Below, one piece after another: positions 32,995 to 40,404 of a DNA stretch of 64,000 nt. Location: contig NZ_LMDV01000009.1 of the NCBI RefSeq assembly GCF_001425175.1, positions 560,356 through 624,355 on the forward strand. The letters are read 5' to 3'. The notes below the pieces were generated by a model. That model saw only the letters and a list, made by a program, of their open reading frames with translations. It made no database searches and was not told the DNA's origin. The position numbers and the translations under genes are program-made. This stretch comes from Nocardioides sp. Root1257. Its GTDB lineage: Bacteria; Actinomycetota; Actinomycetes; Propionibacteriales; Nocardioidaceae. Every line of letters begins with the position of its first letter. The stretch's first letter is position 1.

Positions 32995-34287
32995 ATGAGC
33001 GCCCTGCCCACTGAGCCCCTCTGCGACTGCCGGCCCGCGACCAGCGACCTGACCGGCCCCGTCCTCACCCCGTCCCGCCGCTCGCTGCTGCGCGGTGCGG
33101 CACTCGCCGGCGCGACGACGATGTTCGGCTCCGCTGCCGTCACCATCGGACCGACGCTGGCCGCCGCCGCGACCCGGCGTACGCCGACCAACGCCGTCGT
33201 GGTCGTCTCGCTGCGGGGCGCCGCGGACGGGCTGTCCCTGGTGGTGCCGCACGGCGACCCCGTCTACTACCAGGCGCGGCCGGGCATCGGCATCAAGCGC
33301 GAGGCCCTGGTCGCCCAGGACGACTTCTTCGGCATGCACCCGGCGATGGCGCCGCTGCTGCCGCTGTGGAGCGCGGGCAAGCTTGCCGCGATCCACGCGA
33401 CCGGGCTGCCCGCGCCGAACCGCTCCCACTTCGCCGCGATGGAGGAGCTCGAGGACGCCGACCCGGGCTCGACCAGCCGCGTCGGCTGGCTCAACCGCCT
33501 CGTCGGCAGCGACGACGTCAGCTCGACCTTGCAGGGTCTCGTCGTCGGCCCGAGCATCCCGACCTCGATGGTGGGACCCGAGCCGGTCATGTCGTTCGCA
33601 TCGCTCGACACCGCCCGCGTCGCCGGCAGCGACCGGGGCAGCGACCCGAACGGACGGCGGATGAGGGCGCTGCGGACCCAGTGGTCGCGCAGTCGCAGCC
33701 CGATGGGCAACGGCTTCCGCGAGGCCCTCGACGCGGTCGTCGACCTCGACCCCGCCCGCGCCGAGCGGGCCCGGCCGAAGCTCTACCCGGAGGGCGACCT
33801 CGGCGAGGCGCTGTCGGCGGTCGCGCGGACGCTGCGGGCGAACGTGGGCGTCTCGGCGGTCACGGTCGACAGCGGCAGCTGGGACATGCACGTCGGCCTC
33901 GGTGCCGCCGGCGGCGGCTGGATGCAGCGCAACGCCGGCGACCTGGCCGCCGCGATCGCCGCGTTCTTCGCCGACCTCGGCTCGGTCGGTGACCGGGTCA
34001 CCCTGGTGACGATCAGCGAGTTCGGCCGGCGGGTGCAGGAGAACGCCAACGGCGGGCTCGACCACGGCTGGGGCAACGTGATGCTGGCCGCCGGCGCCGG
34101 CGTGAAGGGCGGTCGTTACTACGGGACCTGGCCGGGGCTCACCAACGCCCTGGACTCCGACGTCTCGGTCACGACCGACTACCGCAGCGTCCTCGCCGAG
34201 GTCGTCGCCGCCCAGACCACGGCCTCGACGGCGGACGTCTTCCCCGGCTTCCAGCGCGAGCGCGTGGGGTTCATGGTCGGCCAGTAG
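32995..34287 (+). CDS. DUF1501 protein, copy 2, Tat-exported
   Basis: A protein of 430 residues, 27 nt after the DUF1800 stop. The Tat signal is SRRSLLRGAALAGATTMFG. The DUF1501 core is nearly the same as copy 1: VVVSLRGAADGLSLVVPHGD, AIHATGLPAPNRSHFAAMEELEDADPGS, AVTVDSGSWDMHVGL and ISEFGRRVQENANGGLDHGWGNVM. Both copies keep the presumed metal-site residues, so both are probably active. A strong terminator follows. Confidence 0.92.
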   Translation: MSALPTEPLCDCRPATSDLTGPVLTPSRRSLLRGAALAGATTMFGSAAVTIGPTLAAAATRRTPTNAVVVVSLRGAADGLSLVVPHGDPVYYQARPGIGIKREALVAQDDFFGMHPAMAPLLPLWSAGKLAAIHATGLPAPNRSHFAAMEELEDADPGSTSRVGWLNRLVGSDDVSSTLQGLVVGPSIPTSMVGPEPVMSFASLDTARVAGSDRGSDPNGRRMRALRTQWSRSRSPMGNGFREALDAVVDLDPARAERARPKLYPEGDLGEALSAVARTLRANVGVSAVTVDSGSWDMHVGLGAAGGGWMQRNAGDLAAAIAAFFADLGSVGDRVTLVTISEFGRRVQENANGGLDHGWGNVMLAAGAGVKGGRYYGTWPGLTNALDSDVSVTTDYRSVLAEVVAAQTTASTADVFPGFQRERVGFMVGQ

Positions 34288-34305
34288 GACCCGCGGACAC
34301 GACGA

Positions 34306-34336
34306 AGGCCCGCCCCCTCGAGAGGGGAGCGGGCCT
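34306..34336. terminator. Bidirectional terminator after the second DUF1501 gene
   Basis: The hairpin AGGCCCGCcCCCTC / GAGGGGaGCGGGCCT, with one mismatch and a tiny loop, lies between convergent stops at 34287 and 34370. Confidence 0.8.
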
Positions 34337-34369
34337 GCGTCGTACGCCGGGACGATGCCCGGAGGAGGC

Positions 34370-34969
34370 TCAGGCCTCCTGCGAGTTCTGGATCGCGGAG
34401 ATGTCGAACTCGAGCTTGATCTTCTCGGAGACGAGGACGCCGCCGGTCTCGAGCGCGGCGTTCCAGGTCAGGCCCCAGTCCTTGCGGTTGATGCTGGTGC
34501 CACCCTCGAAGCCGATGCGCAGGTTGCCGAACGGGTCGCGCGCCGAGCCGGTGGGCTCGAAGGTGATCGTGACCGACTTGGACTCGCCCTTGATGACGAG
34601 GTCGCCGGTGATGACCCAGTCGTCGCCGTCGCGCTCGACCTTGGTCGAGGAGAAGGTGATCTCCTTGTTGTTGTCGGCGTCGAAGAAGTCGGCCGACTTG
34701 AGGTGGCCGTCGCGGTCGGCGACACCGGTGTCGACGCTCGCGGTCTGGATGGTCAGGTTGACCTTCGAGTTGCCCGGGGTGGCGGCGTCGACGTGCGCGG
34801 TGCCGGAGAACTCGGTGAAGTGACCGCGGACGGTGGTCACCATCGCGTGGCGGGTGCTGAAGCCGAGGCGCGTGTGCGTCGGGTCGATCGTGTAGTCGCC
34901 GGACATGTCCTCGACGGCGGTGGTGGGGGCGTCGAACTGCTCGGCGGCCTGGCGGTTGAAGAACGACAT
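34370..34969 (-). CDS. YceI-family lipid-binding protein, cytoplasmic form
   Basis: A protein of 199 residues with CAGGAG at a good distance. The YceI lipocalin-like barrel has YTIDPTHTRLGFSTRHAMVTTVRGHFTEFSG, KSADFFDADNNKEITF, VITGDLVIKGESKSVTITF and SINRKDWGLTWNAALETGGVLVSEKIKLEFDI. There is no signal peptide, unlike many proteobacterial YceI proteins. The fold binds polyisoprenoids or amphiphiles. An imperfect palindrome at 35020-35033 in its upstream region suggests dedicated control. Confidence 0.92.
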   Translation of the reverse strand: MSFFNRQAAEQFDAPTTAVEDMSGDYTIDPTHTRLGFSTRHAMVTTVRGHFTEFSGTAHVDAATPGNSKVNLTIQTASVDTGVADRDGHLKSADFFDADNNKEITFSSTKVERDGDDWVITGDLVIKGESKSVTITFEPTGSARDPFGNLRIGFEGGTSINRKDWGLTWNAALETGGVLVSEKIKLEFDISAIQNSQEA

Positions 34970-35019
34970 CGTGACTCCTGAAGAACGGTGGGTTTGGTTG
35001 AACCTTTGATCACCCTAAC

Positions 35020-35033
35020 CGGACCGTGGTCCG
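35020..35033. promoter_or_regulatory. Palindromic operator upstream of yceI
   Basis: CGGACCGTGGTCCG has perfect 6-bp arms and extends imperfectly to 20 bp (AACCGGACC-GT-GGTCCGATT). It lies 51 nt before the YceI ATG. The cognate regulator is not identified. Confidence 0.5.
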
Positions 35034-35070
35034 ATTCATTCCCTGTTCCCGAACTTTCTCCGGACATGCA

Positions 35071-35105
35071 TCGACCCCGCCCGGAGGAGCTCCGGACGGG
35101 GTCGA
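35071..35105 (-). terminator. Terminator of the 44-residue gene
   Basis: A 16-bp stem with one mismatch (TCGACCCCG, then CCGGAG) and a 3-nt loop lies 13 nt beyond the stop at 35118. Confidence 0.75.
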
Positions 35106-35117
35106 GCGAGTGTGGGG

Positions 35118-35252
35118 TCAGGCGGCGTGCGTCGCGTGGGTCGGCGCTGTCGCAGCATCGATCCAGTGCGCCTCGACGCGGGTGCGGCCCTGGTTGTCAG
35201 TCACCGGCACCCAGACCTGCACGAGGCCGTTGGCCATCTTGTTGTGGTTCAT
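35118..35252 (-). CDS. Small protein of 44 residues
   Basis: Found by reading the minus strand: GAAAGGTG precedes the ATG at 35252 and the frame ends with TGA at 35118. The product has VQVWVPVTDNQGRTRVEAHWIDA in the middle, which looks like a single beta hairpin, and an Ala/Thr/His tail. It has no hydrophobic segment and no cysteine. A matching terminator (35071-35105) and a repeat-rich promoter (35254-35286) make this a complete transcription unit, which is the main reason for calling it. Function unknown. Confidence 0.6.
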   Translation of the reverse strand: MNHNKMANGLVQVWVPVTDNQGRTRVEAHWIDAATAPTHATHAA

Positions 35253-35253
35253 G

Positions 35254-35286
35254 GGACACCTTTCGTTCACCTTCTGTTCACCAAAG
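35254..35286. promoter_or_regulatory. Tandem 11-bp repeats resembling a PHO box
   Basis: On the + strand GTTCACCTTCT (35265-35275) and GTTCACCAAAG (35276-35286) are consecutive 11-bp units, preceded by a weaker one, GGACACCTTTC (35254-35264). Streptomyces PhoP boxes are 11-bp direct repeats of GTTCACC-like sequence. The repeats overlap the leader and ribosome site of the 44-residue gene, which suggests repression. Confidence 0.5.
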
Positions 35287-35520
35287 GTACCGCACCCCCA
35301 CCCACGGTGTCACTTCTTCCCGAAATTCGCTCGCGTTCCCCCACTGGGACGCCCGTGGAGGGCGTCAACCGGGGGTGAGCGCTCCATCGGTGCCTGGAGT
35401 GCCGGGTGTGACTGGACGCGTTCCTGGATCAATCGCGTCTCGCCTACCTCAATTGGGTGGTTCTTGCCCGCCAGCGGGCAGAAAGTTGCGTTTGGGGCCC
35501 GCGGCACGCACGATCGACCC

Positions 35521-35802
35521 ATGTCCACGCTGCACCGCCCGACGGCCGACCCGGAGCTGGTCGCTCGCATCGCCACCAGCACGGGGCTGTCGCCCGCCGA
35601 GGCGGCGCGGGTCGTGGAGGACGTCGTCGCCTTCCACACCGAGCCCGTCGAGGACTACGTACGCCGCCGGCACGCCCAGCTGAAGACCTACGGCGCGAAG
35701 AACCCCGAGATCTTCGCCCGCATCGCCGAGGAGCTGGCCGCCCGCGTGGTGGCCGCTCCCGAGCTCACCGAGCGCCAGCTCCGGCGCCTGGTCTACGGAT
35801 AG
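35521..35802 (+). CDS. Conserved hypothetical protein upstream of glmS
   Basis: A protein of 93 residues from ATG 35521. It is helical and charged: PELVARIATSTGLSPAEAARVVEDVVAFHTEPVEDYVRRRHAQLKTYGAKNPEIFARIAEELAARVV, then RQLRRLVYG. The start follows 268 nt without a gene (35253-35520) that holds the PHO-like repeats and a TGCCCGC/GCGGGCA hairpin at 35465-35480. It sits 11 nt before glmS on the same strand. I know no family name; it may be a small DNA- or RNA-binding protein, but that is only a guess from charge. Confidence 0.7.
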   Translation: MSTLHRPTADPELVARIATSTGLSPAEAARVVEDVVAFHTEPVEDYVRRRHAQLKTYGAKNPEIFARIAEELAARVVAAPELTERQLRRLVYG

Positions 35803-35813
35803 AAGGAATCACC

Positions 35814-37649
35814 ATGTGCGGAATCGTCGGCTACGTCGGCACCCAGCAGGCATCCCCGTTGCTCCTCGAGGGACTGACCCGGCTCGAGCACCGCGGCTAC
35901 GACTCGGCGGGCCTCGCCCTCCTCGGCAGCACCGGGATCAAGGTGGAGAAGCGCGCCGGCCGGGTGCGCGACCTCGCTGACGGCCTGCCCAAGCGGTTCG
36001 CCGGCAAGGTCGGCATCGGGCACACGCGATGGGCCACCCACGGCCCGGCCAACGACGTGAACGCCCACCCGCACACGGACGCCAAGGGCCTGGTCGCCGT
36101 CGTGCACAACGGCATCATCGACAACGCCGCCGCGCTGCGGCACCGGCTGGCCGACGAGGGCGTCGACCTGGTCAGCGACACCGACACCGAGGTGCTGGCC
36201 CACCTGGTCGCTCTCTCGGAGGCGCCGACGCTCGAGGGTAAGGTCGTCGAGGCCCTCGCCCAGGTCGAGGGCACCTACGGCCTCGCCGTCGTGCACGCCG
36301 ACTTCGCCGACCGCCTGGTCGTCGCCCGCAACGGCAGCCCGCTCCTGATCGGCGTCGGCGAGAAGGAGATGTACGTCGCCTCCGACCTCGCCGCGATCGT
36401 GCGCCACACGACGACCGTCGCCCACCTGGCCGACGGCGAGATCGCCACGGTGACCGCCGGCGGGTTCACGACGTACGGCGGGGACCTGCGCCCGATCGCT
36501 CGCACCGCGGAGACCGTGGACGTGGACCCGGCCGCCTACGAGGCCGGCGACCACGAGTCCTTCATGCACAAGGAGATGCTCGAGCAGCCCGCAGCAGCGG
36601 AGCGGGTGCTGGGCGGCCGGCTCGACGAGCGCTTCGGCACTGCCCACCTCGGTGGGCTGAACATGGACGCCCGGGAGACCCGCGCGATCCGCCGGGTCAA
36701 GATCCTCGGCTGCGGCTCGGCCTACTACGTCGGCCAGATGGGTGCCGCGCTGGTCGAGGAGCTCGCCCGGATCCCCGCCGACGCCGAGGCGGCGAGCGAG
36801 TTCCGCTACCGCGACCCGGTGATCGAGCCGGACACGCTGTACGTCGCGGTCAGCCAGTCCGGGGAGACGATCGACACGCTGCTCGCCGTCCAGGAGATCC
36901 GGCGCAAGGGCGGCCGGGTGATCGGGCTGGTCAACGTCGTGGGCAGCGCGATCGCCCGCGAGTGCGAGGGCGGCATCTACCTGCACGCCGGGCCGGAGGT
37001 CGCCGTCGCGTCGACCAAGGCGCTGACCAACATGTTCCTGGGCTTCGCGCTGCTGGCCCTGCAGCTCGGCCGGGTGCGTGACCTCTCCATCGCCGATGGC
37101 CGGCGGCTGATCAACGGCCTGTACCGGATCCCCCAGCAGATCCAGGAGATCCTCGACCGAGAGGACGACATCGCAGCCGTCGCCGGCCAGCTCGCCGCCG
37201 CCGAGAGCCTCTTCTTCGTGGGCCGGGTGCGCGGCTTCCCGGTGGCGCGCGAAGGGGCTCAGAAGTTCAAGGAGATCTCCTACCGGCACGCCGAGGCCTA
37301 CCAGACCTCCGAGCTCAAGCACGGTCCGCTCGCGCTGGTCTCCGAGCAGGTGCCGACCGTCGCGATCGTGCCCGACGACGAGCTGACGGACCGCAACGTC
37401 GGCGCGCTGCACGAGATCGCGGCCCGTCGAGGACCGCTGGTCGTCGTCACCCACGAGGGCGTCGACCTCGGTGACGTCGACGCCAGCCCGAATTTCTGGG
37501 GTCGCATCGACGTGCCCCGCAACGAGCGCGAGCTCGACCCGGTGCTGCTCGTCGTACCCCTGCAGCTGCTGGCCTTCCACGCCGCCCTGCAGCTCGGCCA
37601 CGACATCGACAAGCCCCGCAACCTGGCGAAGTCCGTGACCGTGGAGTAG
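35814..37649 (+). CDS. glmS: Glutamine-fructose-6-phosphate aminotransferase
   Basis: A protein of 611 residues with GAAGGAAT upstream. Cys2 is the glutaminase nucleophile (MCGIVGYVG), with LEHRGYDSAG, GHTRWATHG and HNGIIDN in the class II amidotransferase domain. Two SIS domains follow: KILGCGSAYYVGQ with VAVSQSGETIDTLLAVQE, and FFVGRVRGFPVAREGAQKFKEISYRHAEAYQTSELKHGP. The end DKPRNLAKSVTVE is diagnostic. It makes glucosamine-6-phosphate for peptidoglycan. There is no glmS ribozyme in the 5' region. Possibly a second GlmS in this genome; only this one is visible. Confidence 0.95.
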   Translation: MCGIVGYVGTQQASPLLLEGLTRLEHRGYDSAGLALLGSTGIKVEKRAGRVRDLADGLPKRFAGKVGIGHTRWATHGPANDVNAHPHTDAKGLVAVVHNGIIDNAAALRHRLADEGVDLVSDTDTEVLAHLVALSEAPTLEGKVVEALAQVEGTYGLAVVHADFADRLVVARNGSPLLIGVGEKEMYVASDLAAIVRHTTTVAHLADGEIATVTAGGFTTYGGDLRPIARTAETVDVDPAAYEAGDHESFMHKEMLEQPAAAERVLGGRLDERFGTAHLGGLNMDARETRAIRRVKILGCGSAYYVGQMGAALVEELARIPADAEAASEFRYRDPVIEPDTLYVAVSQSGETIDTLLAVQEIRRKGGRVIGLVNVVGSAIARECEGGIYLHAGPEVAVASTKALTNMFLGFALLALQLGRVRDLSIADGRRLINGLYRIPQQIQEILDREDDIAAVAGQLAAAESLFFVGRVRGFPVAREGAQKFKEISYRHAEAYQTSELKHGPLALVSEQVPTVAIVPDDELTDRNVGALHEIAARRGPLVVVTHEGVDLGDVDASPNFWGRIDVPRNERELDPVLLVVPLQLLAFHAALQLGHDIDKPRNLAKSVTVE

Positions 37650-37726
37650 CCCGGCGAGGACGGGGTGACCCAGCCCACCGCGACGACGAAGGTGGCGTGC
37701 GTGAGCGAAAGCACTACCGTTGACGG

Positions 37727-39466
37727 GTGAGCAACGACGAGAGCGACAACACTTCGACACCTGAGGTGACGTTCGCCGACCTCGGGCTCAGCGACAAGGT
37801 CCTGAAGGCGCTGGCCGACGTCGGCTACGAGAAGCCGTCGGCGATCCAGGCCGCGACCATCCCGCCGCTGCTCGCCGGGCGCGACGTCGTCGGCCTCGCG
37901 CAGACCGGCACGGGCAAGACCGCGGCGTTCGCGCTGCCGATCCTGTCGCGCCTCGACCTGTCGCAGAAGACGCCGCAGGCGCTCGTGCTCGCCCCGACCC
38001 GTGAGCTCGCGCTCCAGGTCTGCGAGGCGTTCGAGAAGTACGCCGCGCACAGCAAGGGCGTCCACGTCCTGCCGGTCTACGGCGGCCAGGCGTACGGCGT
38101 CCAGCTCAGCGCGCTGCGGCGTGGCGTGCACGTCGTCGTCGGCACCCCGGGCCGGATCATGGACCACCTGGAGAAGGGCACGCTCGACCTGAGCGAGCTG
38201 CGCTTCCTGGTGCTCGACGAGGCCGACGAGATGCTCAACATGGGCTTCGCCGAGGACGTCGAGACGATCCTCGCCGACACCCCCGACGACAAGAACGTCG
38301 CGCTCTTCTCCGCGACGATGCCGGCGCAGATCCGTCGGATCTCCAAGCAGTACCTGAACGACCCGGTAGAGATCACGGTCAAGAACAAGACCGCGACGGC
38401 GCCGAACATCACCCAGCGCTACCTGATTGTCTCCTACCCCCAGAAGATCGACGCCCTCACGCGCATCCTCGAGGTCGAGAACTTCGAGGGCATGATCGTC
38501 TTCGTCCGCACCAAGAGCGAGACCGAGCTGCTGGCCGAGAAGCTGCGCGCCCGTGGCTTCTCCGCAGCCGCGATCAACGGTGACGTCGCCCAGGCCCAGC
38601 GCGAGCGCACGGTCAACCAGCTGAAGTCGGGCAAGCTCGACATCCTGGTCGCCACCGACGTCGCCGCCCGCGGCCTGGACGTCGAGCGGATCAGCCACGT
38701 CGTCAACTACGACATCCCCACCGACACCGAGTCGTACGTCCACCGCATCGGTCGCACCGGCCGGGCCGGCCGCAGCGGCGACGCGATCTCGTTCGTGACG
38801 CCGCGGGAGCGCTACCTGCTCAAGCACATCGAGAAGGCCACCCGCCAGCCGCTCGCCCAGATGCAGCTGCCGACCGCCGACGACGTCAACGCCACCCGGC
38901 TGTCGCGCTTCGACGACCAGATCACCGCGGCACTGGAGCAGACGACCCGCATCGACCGGTTCCGCGACATCATCCAGCACTACGTGCGCGAGCACGACGT
39001 GCCGGAGGCCGACGTCGCCGCCGCGCTCGCCGTCGTCGCGCAGGGTGACACCCCGCTCCTGATCGACCCCGCCGCCGACGCCCGCCAGCAGCAGCGCGAC
39101 GAGCGGCCCGCGCGCACCGACCGCCCCGACCGGGGCGGCCGCCCCGAGCGCGGCGAGCGCCGGCCGCGTGGCCGCAGCGACGTCCCGATGGCGACGTACC
39201 GCATCGCCGTCGGCAAGCGCCACAAGGTCGAGCCGCGCCAGATCGTCGGCGCGATCGCCAACGAGGGTGGGCTGTCGCGCCAGGACTTCGGGCACATCGA
39301 CATCCGCGGCGACCACTCGCTGGTCGAGCTGCCGGCCGACCTGCCCGGCGGCGCCTGGGACAAGCTCAAGGGCACCCGGATCTCCGGGAAGCTCATCGAG
39401 CTGACCCCGGACAGCAGCGGCCCGTCGTCCAACGCGGGTCCGCGCAAGCCGCGCCACAAGAACTGA
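37727..39466 (+). CDS. DEAD-box RNA helicase (DeaD/CsdA type) with DbpA-like C-terminal domain
   Basis: A protein of 579 residues from a GTG. The Q motif (TFADLGLSDKVLKALADVGYEKPSAIQ), AQTGTGKT, PTRELALQ, VLDEADEML, SAT and HRIGRTGRAGRSG are all present. Residues 465-490 are an Arg/Asp-rich linker. The C-terminal YRIAVGKRHKVEPRQIVGAIANEGGL...IDIRGDHSLVELP is the DbpA RNA-binding fold. It probably unwinds structured RNA in ribosome assembly or mRNA decay, especially in the cold. Confidence 0.95.
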   Translation: MSNDESDNTSTPEVTFADLGLSDKVLKALADVGYEKPSAIQAATIPPLLAGRDVVGLAQTGTGKTAAFALPILSRLDLSQKTPQALVLAPTRELALQVCEAFEKYAAHSKGVHVLPVYGGQAYGVQLSALRRGVHVVVGTPGRIMDHLEKGTLDLSELRFLVLDEADEMLNMGFAEDVETILADTPDDKNVALFSATMPAQIRRISKQYLNDPVEITVKNKTATAPNITQRYLIVSYPQKIDALTRILEVENFEGMIVFVRTKSETELLAEKLRARGFSAAAINGDVAQAQRERTVNQLKSGKLDILVATDVAARGLDVERISHVVNYDIPTDTESYVHRIGRTGRAGRSGDAISFVTPRERYLLKHIEKATRQPLAQMQLPTADDVNATRLSRFDDQITAALEQTTRIDRFRDIIQHYVREHDVPEADVAAALAVVAQGDTPLLIDPAADARQQQRDERPARTDRPDRGGRPERGERRPRGRSDVPMATYRIAVGKRHKVEPRQIVGAIANEGGLSRQDFGHIDIRGDHSLVELPADLPGGAWDKLKGTRISGKLIELTPDSSGPSSNAGPRKPRHKN

Positions 39467-39505
39467 CCTCTCGGGGGGCAGACGCGGGCGACGGCCCGGG
39501 TCTAC

Positions 39506-39521
39506 TGTGACCGCGGTCACA
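39506..39521. promoter_or_regulatory. CRP/GlxR-like site before the GDSL hydrolase
   Basis: TGTGACCGCGGTCACA is a perfect 16-bp palindrome and matches the full TGTGA-N6-TCACA consensus. It ends 35 nt before the ATG at 39557 and is the best of the five sites in the window. Confidence 0.7.
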
Positions 39522-39556
39522 CCGACTGGCGGGTGACTCGGTCTCTCGGAGGTCCC

Positions 39557-40357
39557 ATGTCGGTCCGCAGTCGCCTGACCCGTGCGTTCGTCGCCCTCGC
39601 GGCGGTTCTGTCCGTCCCCACCGTCCTCGCGGCGCCGGCCCACGCCGCCGCGCCGGCGTACGTCGCGCTCGGCGACTCGTACTCGTCCGGCGTCGGCACC
39701 CGCAGCTACATCGACGACGGCACGTCCTGCCAGCGCAGCAACCTGGCCTACCCGAAGCTGGTCGCCAACCAGAAGGGCTACGCCCTGAACTTCAAGGCGT
39801 GCTCCGGGGCGAAGATCCCGGACGTCAACGGCCAGCTCAGCGCGCTGTCGACGGGCACGGCGTACGTCACCGTGTCGGTGGGCGGCAACGACGCCGGCTT
39901 CTCGGGCGTGCTGACCGAGTGCGCGAAGCCCGGGTGGGCGAGCAACTGCGACGGCCGGATCAACACGGCGCAGACCTACATCAACAACACGCTGCCCGGC
40001 GCGCTGGCGACGTTGTACGCCTCGATCCGGAGCAAGGCCCCGAACGCGAAGGTGGTCGTGGTCGGCTACCCGCGCGTCTTCAACGGCGAGGACTGCAACG
40101 CGGCGACGTTCTTCTCCCCGGCGGAGGAGACCCGGCTGAACCAGACGGCGGACCTGCTCAACGGCAAGCTCGCGGCGGCCGCGTCGGCGAAGGGCTTCGC
40201 CTTCGCCAACCCGACGAGCCGCTTCGTCGGGCACGCGGTCTGCGACAGCCCCGAGTGGCTGAACGGGCTGTCGAACCCGATCAGCGACAGCTACCACCCC
40301 AACAAGACCGGGCACGCGTCCGGCTACCTGCCGCTGGTCGCGGGGCTGCTCGTCTGA
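39557..40357 (+). CDS. Secreted SGNH/GDSL esterase-lipase
   Basis: A protein of 266 residues from ATG 39557, with CGGAGG upstream; an ATG-like start 24 nt earlier is less likely. The signal peptide is RLTRAFVALAAVLSVPTVLAAPAHAA. Block I is YVALGDSYSSGVGT with the catalytic Ser. VTVSVGGNDAGF is block III with Asn, and SDSYHPNKTGHASGY is block V with Asp and His. The six cysteines match the disulfides of Streptomyces scabies-type extracellular esterases. The enzyme hydrolyses lipid or acyl esters outside the cell. The CRP-like palindrome suggests carbon control. Confidence 0.92.
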   Translation: MSVRSRLTRAFVALAAVLSVPTVLAAPAHAAAPAYVALGDSYSSGVGTRSYIDDGTSCQRSNLAYPKLVANQKGYALNFKACSGAKIPDVNGQLSALSTGTAYVTVSVGGNDAGFSGVLTECAKPGWASNCDGRINTAQTYINNTLPGALATLYASIRSKAPNAKVVVVGYPRVFNGEDCNAATFFSPAEETRLNQTADLLNGKLAAAASAKGFAFANPTSRFVGHAVCDSPEWLNGLSNPISDSYHPNKTGHASGYLPLVAGLLV

Positions 40358-40404
40358 GCCTGCGCACCCAGGGTCGGGTCGGTGCGGGCTGGTAGAACCG
40401 ACGC

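Noticed and set aside
35253..35520. An N-terminal extension of the protein at 35521 through the open frame upstream
   Set aside because: The extension is Cys/Trp/Pro-rich with no family character and would cover the PHO-like repeats and the 44-residue gene.
35253..35813. glmS riboswitch-ribozyme before glmS
   Set aside because: The known ribozyme is confined mainly to Firmicutes, and only 11 nt separate glmS from the upstream gene; no such core is visible.
37298..40315. Open frame of about 1000 codons opposite glmS, the helicase and the GDSL gene
   Set aside because: It is antisense to clear genes and has a composition driven by GC-rich third positions. No domain is recognisable.
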